This document shows, in pieces, positions 8,747 to 18,166 of a stretch of 45,865 nt of DNA. The stretch's first letter is position 1. The number at the start of each line of letters is the position of its first letter. The position numbers and the translations under genes are program-made. Location: contig JASHPD010000112.1 of the NCBI GenBank assembly GCA_030038315.1, positions 1 to 45,865 on the forward strand, read 5' to 3'. The notes below the pieces were generated by a model. The model was not told the DNA's origin, did no database searches, and worked only from the letters and a program-made list of their open reading frames with translations. The stretch is from Acidobacteriaceae bacterium (GTDB taxonomy: Bacteria > Acidobacteriota > Terriglobia > Terriglobales > Acidobacteriaceae).

Positions 8747-10525
8747 ATGGCATCACCCAGAATCATCGTCGTTGGCGGCGGACTCGCCGGGCTCTCCGCA
8801 GTCATCAAAATCGCCGAAGCCGGCGGCAGCGTGGACCTCTTTTCCATCGTCCCCGTCAAGCGCTCGCATTCCGTCTGTGCACAGGGCGGCATCAACGCGG
8901 CCAAGAACCTCAAAGGTGAAGGCGACACCACCTGGCAGCACTTTGACGACACCATCTACGGAGGCGACTTCCTCGCCAACCAGACGCCGGTGAAAGCCAT
9001 GTGCGAGAATGCGCCCGCCATCATCGATCTGCTCGACCGCATGGGCGTGCCCTTCAACCGCACCCCCGAAGGTCTTCTAGATTTCCGCCGCTTCGGCGGC
9101 ACGCTTTACCACCGCACCGCATTTGCTGGCGCAACCACCGGCCAGCAGCTTCTTTACGCGCTCGACGAGCAAGTGCGCCGCTTCGAGTCCGAAGGCAAAG
9201 TAAAGAAGTACGAAGGCTGGGAATTTCTCTCCGCCGTCATCGATTCCAAGGGCACAGCGCGCGGCATCACGGCAATGGACCTGCGCTCGATGGAAGTTCG
9301 CGCCTTCCCCGCCGAAGCCGTAATCCTTGCCACCGGCGGCATCGGCGCCATCTTCGGCAAATCCACCAACTCCGTCGTCTGCACCGGCTCCGCGCAATCG
9401 GCAGTCTTCCAGCAGGGCGCCTATTACGCCAACGGCGAATTCATCCAGGTGCATCCGACGGCCATCCCGGGCGAAGACAAGCTGCGCCTCATGTCGGAGT
9501 CCGCGCGCGGTGAAGGCGGCCGCGTATGGGTTCCCAAAACTCCCGGCGACAAGCGCGATGCAAAGCAGATTCCCGAATCCGAGCGCTGGTATTTCCTCGA
9601 AGAGTGGTATCCGAAATACGGCAACCTCGTCCCGCGCGACGTCGCCACGCGCGCCATTCACAAAGTTGTCTACGAGCATCACCTCGGCATCGACGGCCAG
9701 CCGATGGTCTACCTTGACCTGACGCACATCGACCGCGAGACGCTGAACCGCAAGCTCGAGGGCATCCTAGAAATCTACGAGAAGTTCGTCGGCGACGACC
9801 CGCGTGAAGTACCCATGAAGATCTTCCCCGGTATGCACTACACCATGGGCGGCCTCTGGGTGGACTTCAACCAGATGACCAACATCCCCGGCCTTTTCGC
9901 CGTCGGCGAGTGCGAGTACCAGTACCACGGCGCCAACCGCCTCGGCGCAAACTCGCTGATGAGCTGCATCCACGGCGGCTTCACCACCGGCCCCATCGCG
10001 CTCAAGTACGCGAAAAGCGTGGAAGCCGTAGAAGGCGATGGCGGCGCAGCTACAGAAGTCACCCGGCAGAAAGAGATCAACAAGGCACTCATCACCAACG
10101 AAGGCAACGAAAATCCCTTCAAGCTGTGGCGCGAGCTGGGCGAAACCACAACCAAGCACGCCACGGTCATCCGCTACAACAGCGGCCTGCAGGAAGCCGA
10201 CAAAAAAATCCTCGAATTGATCGACCGCTACAAAAAGGTAAACCTGAGCGATAAGAGCCAGTGGGCCAACACCAGCTTCGCCTTCGCGCGCCAGTTGAAA
10301 AACATGCTGGAACTTTCGCGCGTCGTCGTGCAGGGTGCGTTCCTGCGCGACGAGTCGCGCGGCGCGCACTACAAGCCCGACTTTCCTGAGCGCAACGACG
10401 AGAAGTTTTTGAAGACAACCAAAGCCAGCTTCACCGGCGAAGTGGAAGGTCCCAATTTCGAATTCGAAGCAGTCGACACGCAGTACATTCCACCGCGCCC
10501 GCGCCGTTACGACATCGCAAAGTGA
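8747..10525 (+). CDS. sdhA: Succinate dehydrogenase/fumarate reductase flavoprotein subunit
   Basis: GGGLAGLSAVIKIAEAG FAD motif, SVCAQGGINAAKN, HPTAIPG, HGANRLGANSLMSCIHGG. Confidence 0.95.
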   Translation: MASPRIIVVGGGLAGLSAVIKIAEAGGSVDLFSIVPVKRSHSVCAQGGINAAKNLKGEGDTTWQHFDDTIYGGDFLANQTPVKAMCENAPAIIDLLDRMGVPFNRTPEGLLDFRRFGGTLYHRTAFAGATTGQQLLYALDEQVRRFESEGKVKKYEGWEFLSAVIDSKGTARGITAMDLRSMEVRAFPAEAVILATGGIGAIFGKSTNSVVCTGSAQSAVFQQGAYYANGEFIQVHPTAIPGEDKLRLMSESARGEGGRVWVPKTPGDKRDAKQIPESERWYFLEEWYPKYGNLVPRDVATRAIHKVVYEHHLGIDGQPMVYLDLTHIDRETLNRKLEGILEIYEKFVGDDPREVPMKIFPGMHYTMGGLWVDFNQMTNIPGLFAVGECEYQYHGANRLGANSLMSCIHGGFTTGPIALKYAKSVEAVEGDGGAATEVTRQKEINKALITNEGNENPFKLWRELGETTTKHATVIRYNSGLQEADKKILELIDRYKKVNLSDKSQWANTSFAFARQLKNMLELSRVVVQGAFLRDESRGAHYKPDFPERNDEKFLKTTKASFTGEVEGPNFEFEAVDTQYIPPRPRRYDIAK

Positions 10526-10609
10526 TGTAGAAAAATTCGGACGCCTCAGGTCTGCTGGTTTTGGAGACCTGGGATACCACAAAGGTTAGACTTCAAGGTT
10601 TTGTAACAG

Positions 10610-10663
10610 GGCGCGACTTTAGTCGTGCCGCATGAGCAGCAAAAAGAATTTGGGCTTTAGCCC
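10610..10663. repeat. Pair of REP-like hairpins with TTTA loops
   Basis: ggcgcgac-ttta-gtcgtgcc (10610-10629) and gggc-ttta-gccc (10652-10663) between sdhA and sdhB. Confidence 0.55.
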
Positions 10664-10699
10664 CTGCGCCTCGCAGAGACGATCAGCCCCCGAGGGAAC

Positions 10700-11449
10700 A
10701 TGGCAAACAAAACCGTAACACTCGAAATCAAGCGCCAGGCCAGCCCCGATGCGCCCGCCGTATGGGAAAAGTTTGAACTAGAGTGGCGCCCCGGCATGAA
10801 CGTCATCTCCGCCATGATGGAGATCGCCGCCAACCCAGTGACCACCGACGGCCAGACGACCACGCCCATCGCCTACGACTCGAACTGCCTCGAAGAGATC
10901 TGCGGCTCCTGCGCCATGCTCATCAACGGCAAAGCCCGCATGGCCTGCTCCGCGCTCGTGGACAATCTCGAACAGCCCATCAAGATCGAGCCGCTCAGCA
11001 AGTTCCCTCTCGTGCGCGACCTGCAAGTCGATCGCAGCGTGCTCTTTGAGAATCTCAAAGCCGTCAAAGCCTGGGTTCCCATCGACGGCACCTACGACCT
11101 CGGCTCCGGCCGGCGCATGTTTCCGCAGGAGCAGGAGCTCCGCTACCCGCTCTCGAACTGCATCTCCTGCACCTGCTGCATGGAAGTCTGCCCGCAGTTC
11201 AACGAGGCCACCGGCTTCGTCGGCGCAGCCACCATCGCGCAGGTCAAGCTCTTCAACAGCCACCCCACCGGCAAGGTTCTCGCGGAAGAACGCCTCCGCG
11301 CTCTCGCCGGCGACGGCGGCATACAGGAGTGCGGCTTCGCGCAGAACTGCGTCGAAGTCTGCCCCAAGCAGATTCCCCTCACCAACGCCATCAGCGACAT
11401 AAGCCGCGACGTGCTGCTCCAGAAGGCAAAAGACCTCATCCGCGGATAA
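10700..11449 (+). CDS. sdhB: Succinate dehydrogenase/fumarate reductase iron-sulfur subunit
   Basis: CLEEICGSCAMLINGKARMAC 2Fe-2S motif and CISCTCCMEVCP / CGFAQNCVEVCP clusters. Confidence 0.95.
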   Translation: MANKTVTLEIKRQASPDAPAVWEKFELEWRPGMNVISAMMEIAANPVTTDGQTTTPIAYDSNCLEEICGSCAMLINGKARMACSALVDNLEQPIKIEPLSKFPLVRDLQVDRSVLFENLKAVKAWVPIDGTYDLGSGRRMFPQEQELRYPLSNCISCTCCMEVCPQFNEATGFVGAATIAQVKLFNSHPTGKVLAEERLRALAGDGGIQECGFAQNCVEVCPKQIPLTNAISDISRDVLLQKAKDLIRG

Positions 11450-11451
11450 TG

Positions 11452-11483
11452 GTAGTCGTCAGGGCTTTAGCCCTGACGACTAC
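11452..11483. repeat. REP-like perfect palindrome with TTTA loop
   Basis: gtagtcgtcagggc-ttta-gccctgacgactac, 14-bp perfect arms, downstream of sdhB; may also act as a terminator. Confidence 0.6.
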
Positions 11484-11540
11484 AGCCACCATAATGAAAG
11501 ACAAGGAGGGAGCGGCGATTGCCGCGCCCTTCATCTTTTT

Positions 11541-11575
11541 CTGACCACTGATAACTGACCACTCACAACTGCCTA
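11541..11575. repeat. Heptamer array B (5 x 7 bp)
   Basis: CTGACCA CTGATAA CTGACCA CTCACAA CTGCCTA; overlaps the stop codon of the minus-strand porin gene. Confidence 0.7.
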
Positions 11576-13258
11576 GAAATGCCAGATCAAATCCGCGGCC
11601 AACGTCAATGACTGCGTCTTCGCCCCTAGCGCCTTCATCGCATCCGTCGCCAACTGACCCACCGGCGCCGTCGAAAGCGCCGCAACCGACGTTCCCGGCG
11701 CAATATCCAGCGCCCGCAAACCATACGGGCTGTAGCTGTGCACATAGCTCAGCTCCGGACGAAACGTAACCGTCGATCCAGCCCAGAAATCGAAGCCTAC
11801 CATGTGCTCTTCAAAGATGCCCGGCGTGCCCGTGCGCTGGCCCTTGATGTCGTCCACCACTTCATTGCGAATGTTAAGCGACGCCGTGTTGTGCCGGAAG
11901 CTATGTTCCACATAGTTCGTAATCGCCCACTCCGGCGCGTAGCAATACGTCACATGAGCGCCGGTGTAGGAAGAACTCGGATTTTCGCAAACCGCGCCGA
12001 AGTTCAGTGTGGAACCGCCAGGACGCCCATTCGTCGTCGTCTCCGGCCACGGTGATGTAACCGGATTCGATGGAACGCCCGTGTTGTACCACCACATATC
12101 CGGCGTATCCCGCATGTATTGGTACCAGGCCTCCGTATCCGTGTGCCAGTGCGGGCTGATGCGGTGATACCACGTCTCGTAAAACGCCGTCAGGTTGTTG
12201 TAAGCATACTTGCCGTCATTGATCGTGTTGTCGCAGGTATTCAGCGCATCGCCGCCATTGCTCCACGTGTAGATCACGCAAACATTCCCTGTAACCTTCG
12301 CATCCGTAGTCCACGGCATCACGTCGCACCCCGCGCTCACGCCTCCCTGCACCATCCAGTGATCGTTCACCTTCACCGTAAGATTCGCGCCCGTCTGCGT
12401 GTAGCAGTCGTAGGTGTAGAGAATCGAGTGGGAATAGGTGTAGTTATTCGGCGCAAGCTGCGCTTCAATATCCGGCAGCGAGATGTAGCGCCCGACGCGC
12501 AGATCCGCACCCTGTCCCAGCTTCGGAAAATAGAGATCCACATAAAACATCACCGGATCAAAGCCATATTGTGCGTTTTTGACAAGCAGTTGCTGGCTCA
12601 GCATTCCCTTCGCCGTAGTAAAGCGGTAATCCTGCCCATACAACCCCGACAAGCGAAACCCATAATCAAAATGATCCTTCTGCGCCGTATCCGCCAGCCG
12701 CTCATAGTAAAGCGCCAGCTGGTCGAGCACAACCGTGTTCGGATACTCGTCATACGCCGAAGGCAGATTCGCCGGAATTCCCTTGCCCGCATTGCCGCGA
12801 TTGTTCGTCGAGCCATTCGCGCCAACGGAAATCCACCCATACCACTTCGCACGGTTCAAATGCACCGAATCAGGTTTTGTTGGATCGCCCCCATCGATTG
12901 CCGTCTGCAGCGGATAAGTCCCCGTATCCGGCGCGCCAATCTCCTGCGTGCCGCCAATCGGCCAGTCCACACCTGGAAACGGCGGCGAAGCAATCGGCGC
13001 CGGCGTCCCGCGCCGCTGCGGCGCATTCGGATCGCTTGCCGTTGTGCCGCTCCAATCCGCCTCATACGCCCGTCCCCATCGAGCAAAAAATCCAGTCTGC
13101 AATTTCGGCTGCACCGCCGGCGCATTGGGAATAGTTGTCGCAGAGGAATCCGCCTCCTGCGCTTCTCCGTGAATCGACGTTAAGAAAATCAGTGCGAAAA
13201 ATACGATGACATATTTGCCAAAACGCAAAAACTCCAGATGAACCCCTTCGGTCTTCAC
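11573..13258 (-). CDS. Putative outer-membrane beta-barrel porin (BBP2-like)
   Basis: N-terminal signal-like segment, aromatic-rich barrel-like sequence (GYRLSGLYGQDYRFTTAKG..., VDLYFPKLGQGADLRVGRYIS), C-terminal LAADLIWHF. Confidence 0.65.
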   Translation of the reverse strand: MKTEGVHLEFLRFGKYVIVFFALIFLTSIHGEAQEADSSATTIPNAPAVQPKLQTGFFARWGRAYEADWSGTTASDPNAPQRRGTPAPIASPPFPGVDWPIGGTQEIGAPDTGTYPLQTAIDGGDPTKPDSVHLNRAKWYGWISVGANGSTNNRGNAGKGIPANLPSAYDEYPNTVVLDQLALYYERLADTAQKDHFDYGFRLSGLYGQDYRFTTAKGMLSQQLLVKNAQYGFDPVMFYVDLYFPKLGQGADLRVGRYISLPDIEAQLAPNNYTYSHSILYTYDCYTQTGANLTVKVNDHWMVQGGVSAGCDVMPWTTDAKVTGNVCVIYTWSNGGDALNTCDNTINDGKYAYNNLTAFYETWYHRISPHWHTDTEAWYQYMRDTPDMWWYNTGVPSNPVTSPWPETTTNGRPGGSTLNFGAVCENPSSSYTGAHVTYCYAPEWAITNYVEHSFRHNTASLNIRNEVVDDIKGQRTGTPGIFEEHMVGFDFWAGSTVTFRPELSYVHSYSPYGLRALDIAPGTSVAALSTAPVGQLATDAMKALGAKTQSLTLAADLIWHF

Positions 13259-13531
13259 CGAATTCAGCCTCGCTTTCCGGGCTCGCAGCTATCCATGCGC
13301 GTTCCTGTTTCCCGGAACGCGCCGATGCCTCCAGCCTTAGTGATTCTCGGCCCGAAAGCGTAAGAGGTACGTAAGCCAAACCGAAGGAAGATCGATGGAA
13401 TTCCGCGCAAAATCCTTGCACTTTCTTAATGAATTGCTATTCTGACGCTTACGCACAATCCCGGATTGAGATGCGCGATCGTAGATCGAAGGGTAGGCCG
13501 GGGACCCATCCCCGGCAATCACTGCGAAAAG

Positions 13532-13565
13532 AAAAAACGGCACAGCGAGCAAGCGCTGTGCCGTT
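13532..13565 (-). terminator. Rho-independent terminator of the nuo operon
   Basis: Hairpin acggcacagcg-agcaag-cgctgtgccgt with an A-run on + (T-run on -), just downstream of nuoN. Confidence 0.75.
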
Positions 13566-13587
13566 CCATTTCCGCAGAAGAAGTCTG

Positions 13588-15114
13588 TCACATCGTCGGA
13601 TAAAACCCCGCAATCCAGTTTTGCAGCAGCGCCGGAAAGCACCCGCAAACAACCACAGCCGCCGTAATCGCCAGCAGCACAATCAGCGTCACCGGATGCA
13701 CGCGAATCGGTGCCGCATCCACCACCGGCATCACATAAGCGCGCTTCAACACCTGCAGGTAGTAGTAGAGTGAAACCGCGCTGAAGGCCGCTGCAAAGCA
13801 CACCAGGATAAACGGCCACACACCCGCACCCACGGCCAGCACTGCGGCAAACAAATTGAACTTTGCCCAGAAGCCCACCAGCGGCGGAATCCCAGCGAGC
13901 GAGAGGAACAGCACCAGCAGCACCGCGGCCAGCACCGGATTCCTCTTATGCAATCCCAGAAAGGAATCCATCGTATCGCTGCCCGTAGCGCGCTCCACCA
14001 CGCCCACCACGCCAAAGGCCCCAATCGTCGTCAGCCCATAAGTAAGTATGTAGTAAAGAATCGACTCCGCGCCGCGCTGCGAAAACCACGCCAGCGCCAA
14101 CAGGATGTACCCCGCATGTGCGACAGCAGAAAATGCGAGCAGCCGCCGAACGCTCGTCTGCGCCAGCGCAGCCAGATTGCCTATCTTGATCGATGCCGCC
14201 GCCAGCAGCGCCAACACAATCGTCCACGGCATCTCGAACCCAAGCCATCTAGGCATCGGCCCGGAGTGAGCCATCACAAACCGAATCACCCCATGCACAA
14301 CGCCAAACGGGTGACGAATCGCCGCCGCAATCCCAATCAGCAGCGCAAAGCTGGCAACTTTTGAAACCGAAGCAATAAACGCCGCCGCAGGAGCCGGCGC
14401 GCCCTCATACGTATCCGGCGCCCAGAGATGAAACGGAACCGCGGCAACCTTAAAGCCAAGCCCGACCACAACCAGCACCAGCGCCACATAAAACAGCGGG
14501 CTACCCGAGCCAAACGAAGTAACCGCAGCCAGTGCCACCTCGTGCAGATTCGTCGATCCAGCCAGCCCATACAGATAGCTAAACCCAAAGAGCAAACACG
14601 CCGCCGACATTCCGCCGAAGAGGTAATACTTGATCGATGCTTCGGCGCTCTTTGCGGAAGTTTTAGCAAAGGCCGTCAGAATATAGAGCCCGATGCTCAG
14701 CAGTTCCAACCCGGCAAAAATCACCAGCAGATCCTGCGCGGCAGCAATGATAAGCCCGCCGGAAGCAGCCATCAGCACAACCGCAACAAACTCGCCCGGA
14801 TGCTGCGTAAAGCCAGAATCGATGAGCAGCAGCGTCAGCGCGGTGAGAACAAGAATCCCAATCTCCGCAACAGCCGCCGCGCCTCCGCCGGCAAGCAGCA
14901 AATCCCCGCCAAAACTCAGGCTCGCTGAACCCGCACTATACACGGCCCACAACGAAACAGCGCAGCCCGCGACTCCGAGCACAGCAGCCACACCCGTGCG
15001 CGCCGTCGCCGCAGCCTTGCGCAGAAACGCCAGATCGACAATCAGCACCAGCAGCGCCGCAGCTTCCAGCGCCGTCTCAGGCAGCGTTACGCGGAAGAGA
15101 TCGATGTAGTTCAT
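13588..15114 (-). CDS. nuoN: NADH-quinone oxidoreductase subunit N
   Basis: Multi-TM antiporter-like subunit; YYLFGGMSAACLLFGFSYLYG, PFHLWAPDTYEGAP. Confidence 0.92.
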   Translation of the reverse strand: MNYIDLFRVTLPETALEAAALLVLIVDLAFLRKAAATARTGVAAVLGVAGCAVSLWAVYSAGSASLSFGGDLLLAGGGAAAVAEIGILVLTALTLLLIDSGFTQHPGEFVAVVLMAASGGLIIAAAQDLLVIFAGLELLSIGLYILTAFAKTSAKSAEASIKYYLFGGMSAACLLFGFSYLYGLAGSTNLHEVALAAVTSFGSGSPLFYVALVLVVVGLGFKVAAVPFHLWAPDTYEGAPAPAAAFIASVSKVASFALLIGIAAAIRHPFGVVHGVIRFVMAHSGPMPRWLGFEMPWTIVLALLAAASIKIGNLAALAQTSVRRLLAFSAVAHAGYILLALAWFSQRGAESILYYILTYGLTTIGAFGVVGVVERATGSDTMDSFLGLHKRNPVLAAVLLVLFLSLAGIPPLVGFWAKFNLFAAVLAVGAGVWPFILVCFAAAFSAVSLYYYLQVLKRAYVMPVVDAAPIRVHPVTLIVLLAITAAVVVCGCFPALLQNWIAGFYPTM

Positions 15115-16625
15115 CGCATCCCTCCCGCCAGCAGCGCCTTCACCGCCGGCTCAATCGAATCGAGCAGGATGCGCGGATAAAGTCCCACGATCAAACTCGC
15201 CAATCCCAGCAGCGCAAAACCCGTCGCCTCAGGCCATGTAATCGCGGCCAACTCATGCCCATGCTCATGCAGATGCGGCGCAGGCGGCGCATCGCTGAAG
15301 AACGCTTTCTGCAAAGCACGCCACGTGTAAGCAATGCCAACCACAATGCCCACGCCGGCCGTAGCCGTCCACCACGGATTGGCCGTCCATGATCCAATCA
15401 ATACCTGCAGCTCCGCAACAAATCCCGAGAACCCCGGCAACCCCATCGAAGCGATGCCCGCAATCACAAACGCCCACGCCGCAAAGGGCAGCCGCTTCGA
15501 CAACTGCATCTGCTCAAGCTCCGCAAGCTGCCGCGTATGCGTGCGGTCGTAAACCATGCGTCCCACAATCGCAAACAGCAACCCCGCCAGCACGCCGTGC
15601 GAGAACATCTGCAGCACCGCGCCGTCAAGACCAATCTGGTTCAGCGTCATCAACCCCAGCAGCACAAAACCCATGTGGCTTACGCTCGAATAGCCGATCA
15701 CAAACTTGAAATCCGTTTGCACCAGCGCCACCAGCGCGCCGTAGAGAATCCCGATCACCGCCAGCACCGCAAAAACGCTGCGCCACGACCCAATGCCAAG
15801 AAACGAAAATCCCCACGGGTCCATGCCATGCGGAAAGAGCGTCATCGCCACGCGCAGGCAGCCGTAGGCTCCCAGCTTCATCACTACGCCGGCCAGCAGC
15901 ATCGAAGCAGCCGTCGGCGCAGCCACATGGCCCGTAGGCGCCCACGTATGCAAAGGCCATAAGCCGGCAAGAATTCCAAAGCCGAGGAAGGTCAGCGGAA
16001 AGGCCCACATCTGCAAGTGCACCGGCAATCCCGCATGGCTCAACCCGATCAGGCTCGTCGTATGGCTCCCCGCCGCCGCATAAGCCGCCAGCAGCACAAC
16101 AAGCACCATCGCCGAGCCGGCAAAGGAATAGAGCGCCAGCTTCATCGCCGCATACTCGCGCCGCGTCGATCCCCAGATAGCAATGAGGAAGTATTTCGGC
16201 ACAATCGCAATCTCGTAGAAGACAAAGAGGAGGAAAAAATCAAAGCTAAGAAAGACGCCGTAGACACCACCGATCAGCGCCAGGAAAAACGCGAAGAACT
16301 CATTCGTGCGATGCCCAACGTTCCAACTGAAAAGCACGCCCGCAACAGCCGCCAGTCCAGTGAGCAACACCAACACGCGGCTGATGCCATCGGCTGCCAG
16401 CAGGTAATGAATGCCCATCGCAGGCACCCACGCCGCGTCGGTAATCACCATGCGTCCCTGCCCCATGCCCGCGGCATAGCCCGCAATCGCAAGCGCAAAA
16501 CCGGCCAATGCAACCAGCAGCGCAACCCAGCGCGCAAGCGCAGGCTTGCTGCCGGGTCCGCGTTGGGGCAGCAGTGCCTCCAGCAGCGCGCCGGCAAATG
16601 AGAGATAGATGGTCCAGGCAAGCAT
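15111..16625 (-). CDS. nuoM: NADH-quinone oxidoreductase subunit M (second copy)
   Basis: Multi-TM; EIAIVPKYFLIAIWGSTRREYAAMKLALYSFAGS, WPLHTWAPTGHVAAPTAASMLLAGVVMKLGAYG. Confidence 0.9.
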   Translation of the reverse strand: MLAWTIYLSFAGALLEALLPQRGPGSKPALARWVALLVALAGFALAIAGYAAGMGQGRMVITDAAWVPAMGIHYLLAADGISRVLVLLTGLAAVAGVLFSWNVGHRTNEFFAFFLALIGGVYGVFLSFDFFLLFVFYEIAIVPKYFLIAIWGSTRREYAAMKLALYSFAGSAMVLVVLLAAYAAAGSHTTSLIGLSHAGLPVHLQMWAFPLTFLGFGILAGLWPLHTWAPTGHVAAPTAASMLLAGVVMKLGAYGCLRVAMTLFPHGMDPWGFSFLGIGSWRSVFAVLAVIGILYGALVALVQTDFKFVIGYSSVSHMGFVLLGLMTLNQIGLDGAVLQMFSHGVLAGLLFAIVGRMVYDRTHTRQLAELEQMQLSKRLPFAAWAFVIAGIASMGLPGFSGFVAELQVLIGSWTANPWWTATAGVGIVVGIAYTWRALQKAFFSDAPPAPHLHEHGHELAAITWPEATGFALLGLASLIVGLYPRILLDSIEPAVKALLAGGMR

Positions 16626-16630
16626 CGCTC

Positions 16631-18166
16631 TTAAAATCTCCAGTGCGCCAGCAGGTTCATCACCGTTGGGTTCACGCCGTCCACAATCAACTGCGGCAGA
16701 ATGCCGATCAGCAGCATCAGCCCGATTACCGGCGCCAGCGCCAGCCGCTCGCCCGTGTGCAGATCGGCAAAGCCGCTACTGTTCTCGCCGCTCCAGCGCT
16801 CAGGCACAGGCCCCGCAAAAACCTTCTGAATCACGGTAAGAATCACGGCAGCGGTAATCAAAAGCCCAAGCACAGAAACCGTAGCCGCAACCCACGCCAG
16901 CGGAAAAACGCCGCGGAAGATCAGGAACTCACCCGGAAAACCGTTCAGCCCCGGCAAACCAAGCGAAGAAAACAGCGCAATCCCCATCAGTCCTGCAAAG
17001 ACCGGCGCGGGCTTGCGCAATCCGCCAAAATCGTCGATCCCGCGAATCCCTCCCGAACGCTCCTGAATAAGCGCAATGAACCAGAAGAGCGCCGCAGCCG
17101 TCACGCCATGATTGAACATCTGCAAAATGACGCCATTCAACGCCGCCGCCTGGCTGTTCTGCATCGCCGTGCTCGTGGCCGGAACCGCCAGCGCGAAGAT
17201 GGCAAGCAGGCAGTAGCCAAGGTGATTCACCGAAGAGTACGCAAAGACGCGCTTCAAATCCTTCTGTGCCGCCGCGGCCCACGCGCCCATCACAACCGTG
17301 ATTACAGCCAGCACCAGCAGCGGCGTCCGCATCACCGAGTACTCATGCCCAAAGAGCGGCACTGCAATGCGCAGAAGACCGTAAACGCCCATCTTCGACA
17401 TCGCGCCTGTCAGCAGCATCGTCACCGGCGAAGGCGCTTCGCTATAAGCAGCAGGCAGCCAGGTGTGAAACGGCATCAGCGGCGTCTTCACCGCAAAGCC
17501 TGCCAGCACCCCCAGCGCAAGCCACGGCATCACATTGCCAAGATGCGCCGTAACCATCTGCGCCAGCTCGCCCGTCGAAGCCAGCAGCGTCAAGTGCTCA
17601 AAATCCATGCTGCCCGTCGCAAGAAAGACGCCGAGAAACGCAATCAGCAGCGAAACCGACCCCGCCATCGTATACACAAAAAACTGCGTCGCCGCCGGTC
17701 CGCGCTTCGCACCGCCCCACAGCTTAATCAGGAAGAACGCAGGAATCAGGCTCAGCTCCCAGAAGAGAAACCAGTGAAAGAAATTCTGCGCCGTAAACGA
17801 GCCAAAGAGCCCGGCCTCCAGCAGCAGCACCAGCGCGAAGTAGAGATTCGGCTGTCGGTGCACGCGGTGCGACGCGTCAATCGACATCAGCGCAACGATC
17901 GACGAAAGCACCAGCATGATCGCGCTCAGCCCATCCGCACCCAGGTGATACTCGATCCCCAGCGAAGGCGCCCACGCCGCGCGCTCCACAAAGCCCATAC
18001 TTCCATCGGCGGGCAGATGCGTCCACACCACCAGCGAAATCGCCAGCCCCGCAAGCGTCGTCAGCATGGCCACCAGCCGCGCGTGCCTTCCGGAGACGAG
18101 CGCAATCCCCGCTCCCACAATCGGCAGCACGGTCAACAAGGTAAGAATCGGCATCCCGTTCATCAT
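16631..18166 (-). CDS. nuoM: NADH-quinone oxidoreductase subunit M (first copy)
   Basis: ELSLIPAFFLIKLWGGAKRGPAATQFFVYTMAGS, MPFHTWLPAAYSEAPSPVTMLLTGAMSKMGVYG. ORF starts at 18322 but MMNGMPILT at 18166 overlaps the nuoL stop (ATGA). Confidence 0.9.
   Translation of the reverse strand: MMNGMPILTLLTVLPIVGAGIALVSGRHARLVAMLTTLAGLAISLVVWTHLPADGSMGFVERAAWAPSLGIEYHLGADGLSAIMLVLSSIVALMSIDASHRVHRQPNLYFALVLLLEAGLFGSFTAQNFFHWFLFWELSLIPAFFLIKLWGGAKRGPAATQFFVYTMAGSVSLLIAFLGVFLATGSMDFEHLTLLASTGELAQMVTAHLGNVMPWLALGVLAGFAVKTPLMPFHTWLPAAYSEAPSPVTMLLTGAMSKMGVYGLLRIAVPLFGHEYSVMRTPLLVLAVITVVMGAWAAAAQKDLKRVFAYSSVNHLGYCLLAIFALAVPATSTAMQNSQAAALNGVILQMFNHGVTAAALFWFIALIQERSGGIRGIDDFGGLRKPAPVFAGLMGIALFSSLGLPGLNGFPGEFLIFRGVFPLAWVAATVSVLGLLITAAVILTVIQKVFAGPVPERWSGENSSGFADLHTGERLALAPVIGLMLLIGILPQLIVDGVNPTVMNLLAHWRF

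Noticed and set aside
12119-13183. 354-aa plus-strand ORF
   Set aside because: Antisense to the porin gene; R/I/H-rich shadow translation.
13497-13516. Hairpin gccgggga-ccca-tccccggc near the nuo terminator
   Set aside because: May be another REP-like element, but it lacks the TTTA loop and I see only one copy.
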